From positions 1 through 10,533 of the forward strand of contig CAMYOR010000021.1 in assembly GCA_947278105.1 (NCBI GenBank): a stretch of 10,533 nt of DNA. Direction: 5' to 3'. The notes below the pieces were generated by a model, which made no database searches, was not told the origin of the DNA, and worked only from the letters and a program-made list of their open reading frames with translations. Shown one piece after another: positions 1 through 6,670 of the stretch; within the stretch, counting starts at the first letter, position 1; each line of letters starts with the position of its first letter. A program made the position numbers and the translations under genes. Source of the DNA: an uncultured Tissierellia bacterium (GTDB lineage Bacteria; Bacillota; Clostridia; Tissierellales; Peptoniphilaceae).

Positions 1-46
1 TACACCTCTCTATTCGTCGGCAGCGTCAGATGTGTATAAGAGACAG
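1..46. other. Illumina Nextera adapter left on contig end (artifact)
   Basis: The first 46 bases match a Nextera library adapter, not a genome. Bases 1-5 (TACAC) are the end of the P5 flow-cell sequence. Bases 6-13 (CTCTCTAT) match the common i5 index S502/N502. Bases 14-27 (TCGTCGGCAGCGTC) are the read 1 primer part. Bases 28-46 (AGATGTGTATAAGAGACAG) are the Tn5 mosaic end. Read on the minus strand, the mosaic end gives the telltale false C-terminus LSLIHI fused to the neighbouring gene. Genomic sequence starts at base 47. Confidence 0.98.
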
Positions 47-1411
47 GTACTCCTCTACCTGAGAGGGCGCCCGGCCTACATAAAGAGCCGGTTCCAGTTT
101 TTCTTCAATTTCCTCCCGGGTCAGGGGAATCATGGGATCGGCGGCAATTCGATCCATCAGGTCATTGGCCCCCCCGTCGACCTTCACCTTTTTTACAGCC
201 GCATGGGAGTGCTCGCGGATCCTCTCATGGATGGCCTGGCGGTCCTTTCCTCTTTTGACCGATTCCATCATGATGTTTTCCGTGGCCATGTAAGGGAGCT
301 TTTCCATGACCCGCCGGCGGATGACCCCGGGAAAGACGCTGATCCCCTGGCTGATGTTAATGGTGATATTTAAAATCGAATCCACCCCGAGGAAGGCCTC
401 GGAAATGGCAAGCCGGCGGTTGGCTGAGTCATCCAGGGTCCTTTCAAACCACTGGGTGGAGGCCGTCAGGGCCGGATTTAAGCAGTTGACGATAACGTGC
501 CGGGAAAGGGCGCAGACCCTTTCCGACCGCATGGGATTTCTTTTATAGGGCATGGCCGAAGAGCCGATCTGGGTCGACTCAAAGGGCTCCTCCAGCTCTT
601 CAAAGGACTGGAGGATCCGAAGGTCATTGGCAAATTTTGACGCGGCAATGGCAAAGTTTGCCAGGGCGCTTAAATAGTGAAAGTCGACCTGCCGGGAATA
701 GGTCTGGCCGCTTACCGGATAGACCCCCTTATAACCTAGCTCTTCGGCAATTTTCTGGTCCAGGGCCTTGACCTTTTCCTCGTCATTGTCAAAAAGATCC
801 ATAAAAGAAGCCTGGGTTCCCGTGGTGCCCTTGGCCCCCCGGAGGAGGAAGTGGTCGAGCTCATCCTGAAGGGATTGGATGGCCAGGATCATCTCATTGA
901 TCCAAAGGCAGGCCCTCTTTCCGACCGTCGTCAGCTGGGCCGGCTGGAGGTGGGTGTAGCCCAGGCAGGGGAGGTCCTTATATTTTTCAGCGAAATCCGC
1001 CCAATTCTTCACCACCTGACCGGCCTTCTGAAGGATGATCCGGGAGGCCTTTTCCATCTGAATCAGCTCCGTATTGTCGGTCACATAGCAGGAGGTCGCC
1101 CCCAGGTGGATGATCGGCTCGGCTTTTGGGGCCGCCTTTCCAAAGGCGTAGACATGGCTCATCACGTCGTGGCGGACCTCTTTTTCCCTTTTCTTTGCCA
1201 GGTCATAGTCAATGGGCTTGATCTTGGCCTCCATTTCCTCAATCTGCTCATCGGAAATTCCAAGACCTAAAGATTGTTCCGCCTTGGCCAGGGCGATCCA
1301 CATCCTTCTCCAGCTGGTAAATTTGAAGTCATCCGAAAAAAGATACTGCATCTCCTTGCTGGCATAGCGGGAAGAGTAAGGGGAAATATAGTTTTCATGC
1401 GGGTCTGTCAT
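47..1411 (-). CDS. purB: Adenylosuccinate lyase PurB (C-terminus cut off by contig end)
   Basis: PurB cleaves SAICAR to AICAR plus fumarate, and adenylosuccinate to AMP plus fumarate, so it acts twice in purine synthesis; it is a cytosolic homotetramer in known cases. The fumarase/aspartase superfamily marks are clear: HDVMSHV at residues 81-87, the general-acid His154 within GYTHLQPAQ, GTTGTQAS around 195-202, and the mobile signature loop SSAMPYKRNP at 284-293. The form of that loop and the following RSERVC resemble the human-type ADSL branch. The ATG follows the upstream gene's stop by 5 bases, with AGGAC as a modest ribosome binding site. Residues 1-455 are genomic; a further six residues and a stop would be read only from adapter. 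Family members are usually about 475 residues, so roughly 20 C-terminal residues are missing. It is the last visible gene of the purFMN run. Confidence 0.97.
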
Positions 1412-1416
1412 GGGTC

Positions 1417-2127
1417 CTAGTCCTCTCTGGCATTGAAAATCCGCTCTTCAAAGTGGCCTGTTTTAAGGTCTGTGAAACGCAGGTAGAGGGAAACCCGGTT
1501 GTCCGGATCCAGGGCCGCCCAAAGATCATCGCAAAAATGAGTAAGGGGGCTTGGGATATCCACTTCTTCCGGCTCTCCGTCAAAGGAGGGCAGGGGGCTT
1601 CCATCGGTGACATAGGTGGAAAGAAAATGTCCCTTGCCGGCTTGGGGTTCGTATTGGAAAAATTCTCGAGTGCAGGTCTTTCCCTCAGGATCCCCCGCCT
1701 TTAAAATGCTCATTTCGTAGGTAAAGGAGTCTTTAGCAAAGCGTAGGATGGCGGAAATTCGAGGGGTCCAGTTGGGCCCGTCGGGCTCAAATTTCCGGGT
1801 CATCAGGGCCTGGTCAAAGGAAAGGCCCGCCTCTTCCCCTTGGGCGATGGTGTCGGTCTGATCTCCGTTGGTGATGATCAGCCGGTCCTCGCTTGCGGTC
1901 ATGGCCCGGTAGATGATCAGGGTCGGGTCCTCCACCTGGGAGAGGTCAAAGGGCTGGGTGAAAAGGTCCCCGTCTTTTAAAACAAAAACCCGGTTCCGGC
2001 TGTTGGCCGACCGGCCCATGATAAAGTAGGCGATCAGGGCCTTGTCGCCTCCGGGAGACATTCCCACGAAGATTCCCCGGCCGGGATAGGGATTTCCTTG
2101 GACAAGCTGGGACAGACTTTGATTCAT
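1417..2127 (-). CDS. purO: IMP cyclohydrolase, archaeal PurO-like family (PF07826)
   Basis: This 236-residue protein is recognised as the stand-alone IMP cyclohydrolase family first described as archaeal PurO. It would close the ring of FAICAR to give IMP, the last step of de novo synthesis, which in most bacteria is done by the N-terminal half of PurH. Supporting segments are GRSANSRNRVF at residues 38-48, ITNGDQTDTI at 85-94, EPDGPNWTPRISA at 114-126 and the glycine-rich stretch from Gly164 to Ser181. I chose the ATG at 2127-2125 because AAGGAG lies 7 bases before it and because it overlaps the purN stop in an ATGA, implying translational coupling. A start at 2196 would add 23 lysine/arginine-rich residues that are really purN sequence in another frame. 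No AICAR transformylase is seen nearby. The family call is firm; the symbol is borrowed from archaea. Confidence 0.88.
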   Translation of the reverse strand: MNQSLSQLVQGNPYPGRGIFVGMSPGGDKALIAYFIMGRSANSRNRVFVLKDGDLFTQPFDLSQVEDPTLIIYRAMTASEDRLIITNGDQTDTIAQGEEAGLSFDQALMTRKFEPDGPNWTPRISAILRFAKDSFTYEMSILKAGDPEGKTCTREFFQYEPQAGKGHFLSTYVTDGSPLPSFDGEPEEVDIPSPLTHFCDDLWAALDPDNRVSLYLRFTDLKTGHFEERIFNARED

Positions 2128-2756
2128 ACCATTTCTCCTTTTTCTTCTGCGATTTTTTTTGCAAAGATTTCCGCCGCCCGGGGAAGGAGGACCCATTCGG
2201 CTTCCTCCATCACCCGCTTTTGCAGGCTTTCAGGGCTATCCCCCTCCTTGACCTCCACGGCCTTTTGAAGGATAATCCTTCCTCCGTCGGGGATTTCATT
2301 GACCAGGTGGACGGTCGCCCCGGTCACCTTCACCCCTCTTTCCAGGGCTTTTTGATGGACAATCAGGCCATAATAACCCTTCCCGCAAAAAGAGGGAATC
2401 AGGGAAGGATGGACATTTAAGATCCGGTCCGGATATTTGCGGATCAGATCAGGGCTTAAAATAGACAAAAATCCCGCCAGGATGACAAGGTCAATCCTGT
2501 GGGATTCCAGGGCTTCCAAAAGCTGGTTTTCAAAAATTTGCGGAGCCGCTTTTTTTCTAGGAAGGTAGAGGGTCTCGATCCCGGCTGCCTTTGCCCGCTC
2601 CAGGGCATAAGCCCCCTTCCGATTTGAAACCACCAGGCAGATTTTTCCATGGGGAAGATCTCCCTTTTTTTCGCTCTCGATCAGGTGCTGGAGGTTGGTC
2701 CCGCCCCCGGAGACGAGAACGGCGATCCTCGTTTTTTCTAAAGGAGGGGTCATCAT
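2124..2756 (-). CDS. purN: Phosphoribosylglycinamide formyltransferase PurN
   Basis: PurN transfers a formyl group from 10-formyltetrahydrofolate to GAR, giving FGAR, the third step of the pathway. The 210-residue length is normal. Visible are the N-terminal phosphate-binding loop VLVSGGGTNLQ at 13-23, the core strand LVILAGFLSIL at 90-100, the catalytic Asn114 and His116 in NVHPSLIP, and the catalytic Asp157 in the PDGG motif, matching Asn106, His108 and Asp144 of the E. coli enzyme. The stretch SFCGKGYYG after the catalytic His is the variant I associate with clostridial and Bacteroidetes PurN. The ATG shares four bases (ATGA) with the purM stop and is preceded by GAGAGGA; the next codon is also ATG, so initiation one residue later is possible. 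Confidence 0.97.
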   Translation of the reverse strand: MMTPPLEKTRIAVLVSGGGTNLQHLIESEKKGDLPHGKICLVVSNRKGAYALERAKAAGIETLYLPRKKAAPQIFENQLLEALESHRIDLVILAGFLSILSPDLIRKYPDRILNVHPSLIPSFCGKGYYGLIVHQKALERGVKVTGATVHLVNEIPDGGRIILQKAVEVKEGDSPESLQKRVMEEAEWVLLPRAAEIFAKKIAEEKGEMV

Positions 2757-3781
2757 AGCAAAATCCTCTCGTCTGACTGGATAATTTCGCCGATCGGATA
2801 GGCATCAACCCCCTCCCGGTGAAGGATTTCCAGGGATTTTTTTCCATCCTCCGGGCTTACCACCAGGACCATCCCCACCCCCATGTTAAAGGTGTTGAAC
2901 ATATCGTGATCGGAGATTCCTCCCTTTTCCTGGAGAAAGGGGAAGATGGGGTGGATCCGAAGGGCCTTGGCATCAATTTTTGCCCCCAGGCCCTCGGGAA
3001 TGGACCGGGGGATATTTTCATAGAAGCCGCCCCCCGTGATATTGGAAATACCTCGGACTTTGACTTCTTTGAGCAAGGAAAGAACGGGCTTTACGTAAAT
3101 TTTTGTCGGTTCAAGGAGCACCTCCCCCAGGGTTTTTCCGGAATTTTCAAAGGGCTGGTTCAAGGAAAGGCCCTTGTCCCGGATAATTTCTCGGACCAGG
3201 GAATAGCCATTGGAATGGATCCCGGTCGAGGGAAGGGCCAGGACCAGGTCCTTTTCCTTCATGTCGGCGGGGTTGATGATCTCTTTTTTGTCGATAATCC
3301 CCACAGAAAAGCCGGCCAGGTCGTATTCGTCTTCCGGGTAGAAGCCGGGCATTTCGGCAGTTTCTCCCCCGATCAGGGCCGCCCCTGCCTGAACGCAGCC
3401 CTCGGCCACCCCTTCGACAATCGCGGCGATTTTTTCTGGAACATTTTTCCCGCAGGCGATGTAATCCAGGAAAAAGAGGGGCTTTGCCCCGCAGCAGATG
3501 ATGTCATTGACACACATGGCAACGGCATCAATCCCGATCGTATTGTGCCGGTCCATCTGAAAGGCCAGCTTTAGCTTGGTCCCGACTCCATCGGTCCCGG
3601 AAACTAAAATCGGCTCTTCATAGCCCTGTCCGATGGAAAAAAGTCCCCCGAAACCTCCGATGTCCGAGAGGACGCCGGGGGTCCGGGTTCTTTGGATAAA
3701 GCCTTTCATCAGCTCTACCGCTTTATAGCCGGCCGTGATGTCAACTCCGGCCTTTGCGTAAGCGTCGGATTTGGATTTCAT
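2753..3781 (-). CDS. purM: Phosphoribosylformylglycinamidine cyclo-ligase PurM (AIR synthetase)
   Basis: PurM uses ATP to close FGAM into aminoimidazole ribonucleotide (AIR), the fifth step. The 342-residue length fits the family. Segments seen in order: SGTDGVGTK at 61-69, IGIDAVAMCVND at 82-93, the GGETAEMPGFY loop at 138-148, DLAGFSVG at 154-161, STGIHSNGYSLVR around 185-197, LLEPTKIYV at 222-230, ITGGGFYENIPR at 248-259 and MFNTFNMGVGM at 294-304. All are standard PurM/PurL superfamily ATP- and substrate-binding elements. The ATG starts one base after the purF stop, with a GGAGGGA ribosome binding site inside the last purF codons, so the two genes are almost certainly co-translated. Confidence 0.98.
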   Translation of the reverse strand: MKSKSDAYAKAGVDITAGYKAVELMKGFIQRTRTPGVLSDIGGFGGLFSIGQGYEEPILVSGTDGVGTKLKLAFQMDRHNTIGIDAVAMCVNDIICCGAKPLFFLDYIACGKNVPEKIAAIVEGVAEGCVQAGAALIGGETAEMPGFYPEDEYDLAGFSVGIIDKKEIINPADMKEKDLVLALPSTGIHSNGYSLVREIIRDKGLSLNQPFENSGKTLGEVLLEPTKIYVKPVLSLLKEVKVRGISNITGGGFYENIPRSIPEGLGAKIDAKALRIHPIFPFLQEKGGISDHDMFNTFNMGVGMVLVVSPEDGKKSLEILHREGVDAYPIGEIIQSDERILL

Positions 3782-3782
3782 T

Positions 3783-5204
3783 TTATTCCCTCCCGTTCCA
3801 GCAGTAGGTGCAAAGGTCGCATTCCGGAAGACCGATGGAAGCGATGAGATTTTCCAGGGATTGGAATTCCAAAGAGGAGAAGTGGAATTCCTCGGCGATG
3901 GCCTGGCGCATGGCCTGGCCTCGGTCTTCCTTTGCAGAAGCGTATTCCTCCAGATGGTTTAAGCCGGCCTGGCCCTCCAGGCGAAGGATGGTCCGGCGGC
4001 TTAAAAGCTCAAGGTCTGAGGCCGATCTTGAAAAATTCAGGTATTTGCAGGGATACATGGTCGGCGGGCAGGCCGAGCGCATATGGATCTCCCGAGCCCC
4101 GTTTTTCTGGAGAAAGTCGACCGTTCCATGGAGCTGGGTTCCCCGGACAATGGAATCATCGACAAAGAGCAGGCTTTGATCGTGGATCAGGGGATAGACG
4201 GGGACCTGCTTCATCTTGGCCACCCGGTTTCTCCTTTTCTGGTTGGAGGGGGTGAAGGACCGGTACCAGGTTGGGTATTTGACGATGGCCCGGCCGTAGG
4301 GGATGCCCGATTCAAAGGCATAGCCCAGGGCGTGTCCCACGCCGGAATCTGGGACCCCTCCGACATGGTCAATGGAAAAAGTTTTACCAATCTCCTTATC
4401 CTGCTGGGCCATCAGCCGTCCATTGGCATACCGGGCTTTTTCTACGTTCACCCCCTCATAGGTTGAGGCAGGATACCCGTAGTAGGTCCATAAAAAGGCG
4501 CAGATCTTTTTTTCTTGGCCGGGGGCCTGGACCTGCTCGATATGGTCGGCGGTAATCAGGACAATCTCCCCGGGGCCCAGCTCCTGAAAATCTTCGTAGC
4601 CCAGCTTCTTGTAAGCGAAGGACTCAAAGGAAACGCAGGTGCCGTCCTCGTCACGGCCAATCATCACAGGGATTCTTCCCTTCTTGTCCCTGGCTGCGAT
4701 CAGGGACCCGTCATTTTGAAGGACCAAAATGGAGGCGGTCCCTTCAATGACCTCCTGGGCGAAGCGGAGCCCATCCACCATGGTATCTTGAAGGTTGATG
4801 AGGGCAGCGATCAGCTCACAGCTGTTCACCCTTCCTGCGGTCATTGCGTCAAAATGGGCTCCCGGCCGGCTCAGGTATTTTTCCACCAATTCTTCCTGGT
4901 TGGTAATCAGGCCCGTAAAGCAAAGGGCAAAGACCCCAAAACGAGAACGGATTAAGAGGGGCTGGGGCTCAAAGTCGCTGATGCTTCCCAGGGCGGAATT
5001 GCCCTTCATATCCGAAAAAATGTGTTCAAACCGCGTCCGGAAGGGGATATCTTCGATATCGTGAATCTCCCTCTGCAAGCCGATCACCGGGTCATAGCAG
5101 GCAATTCCGGCCCGGTGGGTCCCCAAATGAGACAGGTAATCCGTCCCGTAATACACATCCTCCAAGGCGCTTCTTTTCGAAACTAAACCAAAAAAACCAC
5201 CCAC
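3783..5204 (-). CDS. purF: PurF-family amidophosphoribosyltransferase with degenerate glutaminase domain
   Basis: PurF makes phosphoribosylamine from PRPP, the committed first step. The 473-residue protein has the Ntn-type amidotransferase half (about 1-225) and the phosphoribosyltransferase half (about 235-470). The PRPP loop VDDSIVRGT at 348-356, GVPDSGVG at 283-290 and RSFTPSNQ at 315-322 are intact. Cysteines matching the four iron-sulfur ligands of the Bacillus enzyme are present (Cys235, Cys386, Cys465, Cys468), with an extra Cys462. The N-terminus is odd: it begins Met-Gly-Gly-Phe-Phe-Gly where the family has Met-Cys-Gly-Ile-Phe-Gly, so the nucleophilic cysteine is missing and no other cysteine lies within the first 35 residues. 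By eye, glutamine-binding Arg73, Asn101 and Asp127 of E. coli fall at Ser76, Thr97 and Ser128. Start is GTG, 5 bases after AAAGGAG (5216-5210). Position ahead of purM supports a purine role; the ammonia source is uncertain. Confidence 0.9.
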   Translation of the reverse strand: MGGFFGLVSKRSALEDVYYGTDYLSHLGTHRAGIACYDPVIGLQREIHDIEDIPFRTRFEHIFSDMKGNSALGSISDFEPQPLLIRSRFGVFALCFTGLITNQEELVEKYLSRPGAHFDAMTAGRVNSCELIAALINLQDTMVDGLRFAQEVIEGTASILVLQNDGSLIAARDKKGRIPVMIGRDEDGTCVSFESFAYKKLGYEDFQELGPGEIVLITADHIEQVQAPGQEKKICAFLWTYYGYPASTYEGVNVEKARYANGRLMAQQDKEIGKTFSIDHVGGVPDSGVGHALGYAFESGIPYGRAIVKYPTWYRSFTPSNQKRRNRVAKMKQVPVYPLIHDQSLLFVDDSIVRGTQLHGTVDFLQKNGAREIHMRSACPPTMYPCKYLNFSRSASDLELLSRRTILRLEGQAGLNHLEEYASAKEDRGQAMRQAIAEEFHFSSLEFQSLENLIASIGLPECDLCTYCWNGRE

Positions 5205-5231
5205 ATTAGCTCCTTTCTTATTAAGAGAGTC

Positions 5232-5268
5232 TGATCAGGCGGCCCCTTTGGCTCGGCCCTGCTGATCA
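5232..5268 (-). promoter_or_regulatory. Imperfect hairpin in the purF leader
   Basis: A perfect 7-bp inverted repeat (TGATCAG at the 5' side and CTGATCA at the 3' side on the minus strand) encloses a GC-rich core in which GGCC can pair with a second GGCC. It lies directly after the purC terminator tail and about 15 bases before the purF ribosome binding site. It is not followed by a T-run, so it does not look like a terminator. It may be an mRNA 5' stabiliser or control element for purF; no known riboswitch class is recognised. Confidence 0.45.
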
Positions 5269-5273
5269 AAATG

Positions 5274-5307
5274 AAAAAGCGTTCCGGAAGAAGGACTTCC
5301 GGAACGC
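5274..5307 (-). terminator. Intrinsic terminator downstream of purC
   Basis: On the minus strand GCGTTCCGGAAG and CTTCCGGAACGC form a perfect 12-bp stem around a 5-base loop (TCCTT), followed immediately by TTTTTCATTTT. It begins 11 bases after the purC stop. It should end or reduce transcription between purEC and purFMNOB. No convincing separate promoter for purF is visible in the 114-base gap, so partial read-through is likely. Confidence 0.88.
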
Positions 5308-5318
5308 AAGAAGGCAAA

Positions 5319-6029
5319 TTACTTTTCCGTGACCCGGCGGAACATTTCTTCATAGGCCTCATCGACCCCGCCCAGGTCCTGACGGAACCGGTCTTTATCT
5401 AAGCTCTCCCCGGTTTTCGCATCCCAGAACCGGCAGGAGTCGGGAGAGATCTCATCGCAGAGCATAACCTTTCCGTCCGAATCCAGGCCGTATTCCAGCT
5501 TAAAGTCCACCAGGATAATGCCGAGCTTGGCAAAATATTCCTTGAGAACCTCATTGACCTTGAGAGCAGATTTGCGGATGGCATCCAAATCCTCCTGCCG
5601 GGCCATTTTTAAGGCAACCAGGTGGGAGTCGTTGATCAGAGGGTCATGGAGCTCGTCATTTTTCAAGGAAAATTCAAAGGTAGGCTGGTCGAATTTCATC
5701 CCCTTTTCGACCCCATAGCGGAGGCAGAAATGGCCAGCGGCAATATTTCTGACAATGACCTCCAGGGGATACATGGTGGCCTTGCGGACTAAAACCTCAT
5801 TGTCATTAATTTCCTCGATAAAGTCCGTGTGAACACCCGCCTTTTCCAGGAGTTTGAAGAGGATGTTGGTCATCTTATTATTGATGACCCCCTTGTTGGC
5901 AATTTTTCCCACCTTATCTCCATCGCCGGCGGTGGCTTTGTCTTCATAAGACACGATAATTTTATCGGGATCATCAGTTGCGTAAACTTTTTTTACTTTA
6001 CCTTCTCGGATCAGGTCTTTCTTTTCCAT
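5319..6029 (-). CDS. purC: SAICAR synthetase PurC
   Basis: PurC joins CAIR with aspartate using ATP to give SAICAR, the substrate of PurB at the far end of the cluster. At 236 residues it is the usual bacterial stand-alone length. Clear motifs are the nucleotide-binding GKVKKVY at 10-16, DKATAGDG at 30-37, YPLEVIVRN at 87-95, KNDELHDPLIND at 123-134, LVDFKLEYG at 173-181, and the signature DEISPDSCRFWD at 192-203 followed by DKDRFRQDLG. The ATG has AAGGAG seven bases upstream. It follows purE by 29 bases and is followed by a strong terminator, so purE and purC form the first transcription unit. Confidence 0.98.
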   Translation of the reverse strand: MEKKDLIREGKVKKVYATDDPDKIIVSYEDKATAGDGDKVGKIANKGVINNKMTNILFKLLEKAGVHTDFIEEINDNEVLVRKATMYPLEVIVRNIAAGHFCLRYGVEKGMKFDQPTFEFSLKNDELHDPLINDSHLVALKMARQEDLDAIRKSALKVNEVLKEYFAKLGIILVDFKLEYGLDSDGKVMLCDEISPDSCRFWDAKTGESLDKDRFRQDLGGVDEAYEEMFRRVTEK

Positions 6030-6058
6030 GGGACGGCTCCTTTCTTGACTCCAGTGGA

Positions 6059-6553
6059 TTAGCGGTTCAGTTTTTCTTCAATGCGGGCGTTTTTTTCTAA
6101 GGTATTTTTATGATCGGCCTGGCGGCGGGCTTCCAGACGTCCAGCCAGGGAATCATCAGTCAGGGCGATGATCTCTGCGGCCAGGTAAGCCGCATTTTTT
6201 CCTCCGTCAATGGCAACGGTGGCAACGGGAATGCCCGAAGGCATCATAACTGTGGAAAGCAGAGCATCCAGGCCTTCCAAGGCATTGGACTTGGCGGGGA
6301 TTCCAATTACGGGAAGGACGGTGTTGGCCGCCAAAGCCCCGGCCAGGTGGGCCGCCATTCCGGCGACGCCGATTAAAACGCCGAATCCCTTTTCCTTTGC
6401 ACTGACAGCAAACGCGCGGGCTTCTTCCGGAGTCCGGTGAGCCGAATAGACATGGGCCTCATAGGGGATTTCCAGTTCGTCCAAAACGGCCGTACATTTT
6501 TCTACGATCCCCAAATCGCTGTCACTGCCCATAATGATCCCAACTTTTTTCAC
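6059..6553 (-). CDS. purE: 5-(carboxyamino)imidazole ribonucleotide mutase PurE
   Basis: PurE shifts the carboxyl group of N5-CAIR to give CAIR, feeding PurC. The 164-residue protein shows GSDSD at 9-13, SAHRTP at 37-42 with the catalytic His, GMAAHLAG at 65-72, PVIGIP at 81-86, GLDALLS at 94-100 and MPSGIPVATVAI at 104-115. These are class I (PurK-dependent) features rather than the vertebrate or Treponema class II pattern, yet no purK lies beside it. The start is GTG, chosen because AAGGAGG (6565-6559) sits 5 bases before it and the protein then begins directly with the first strand, MKKVGIIMGSDSD. It is the first gene of the purine cluster. Confidence 0.97.
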   Translation of the reverse strand: MKKVGIIMGSDSDLGIVEKCTAVLDELEIPYEAHVYSAHRTPEEARAFAVSAKEKGFGVLIGVAGMAAHLAGALAANTVLPVIGIPAKSNALEGLDALLSTVMMPSGIPVATVAIDGGKNAAYLAAEIIALTDDSLAGRLEARRQADHKNTLEKNARIEEKLNR

Positions 6554-6607
6554 TTGCCCCTCCTTATTGGTTAAAAAGTGCTGAAAATCAATCGCTTGGA
6601 CCTTTTT

Positions 6608-6650
6608 ATTATATCTCGGACCGGATTGAAACGGTCAGAAATTTATTATA
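6608..6650 (-). promoter_or_regulatory. Likely purE promoter region: two TATAAT boxes and an inverted repeat
   Basis: The 117-base gap between nrdB and purE contains two perfect TATAAT hexamers on the minus strand, at 6613-6608 and 6650-6645. Neither has a good -35 at 16-18 bases. Just upstream of the nearer box is an inverted repeat GACCG-N8-CGGTC (6619-6636), which would cover the spacer and -35 area and could bind a regulator. The leader to the GTG would be about 50 bases, too short for a purine riboswitch, and none is recognised. No terminator for nrdB is evident, so read-through from nrdAB is possible. Confidence 0.55.
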
Positions 6651-6670
6651 CGTCTTTTTTTGAAAGCGGA

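Noticed and set aside
32..373. Plus-strand open frame of 113 codons at the left end
   Set aside because: It starts MYKRQ from adapter sequence and lies antisense to purB, whose family motifs are clear.
2819..3574. Long plus-strand open frame (251 codons) opposite purM
   Set aside because: It is a shadow of purM, with no recognisable motifs and no ribosome binding site.
6554..6605. Purine riboswitch in the purE leader
   Set aside because: The leader is about 50 bases and shows no conserved purine aptamer core or three-way junction.
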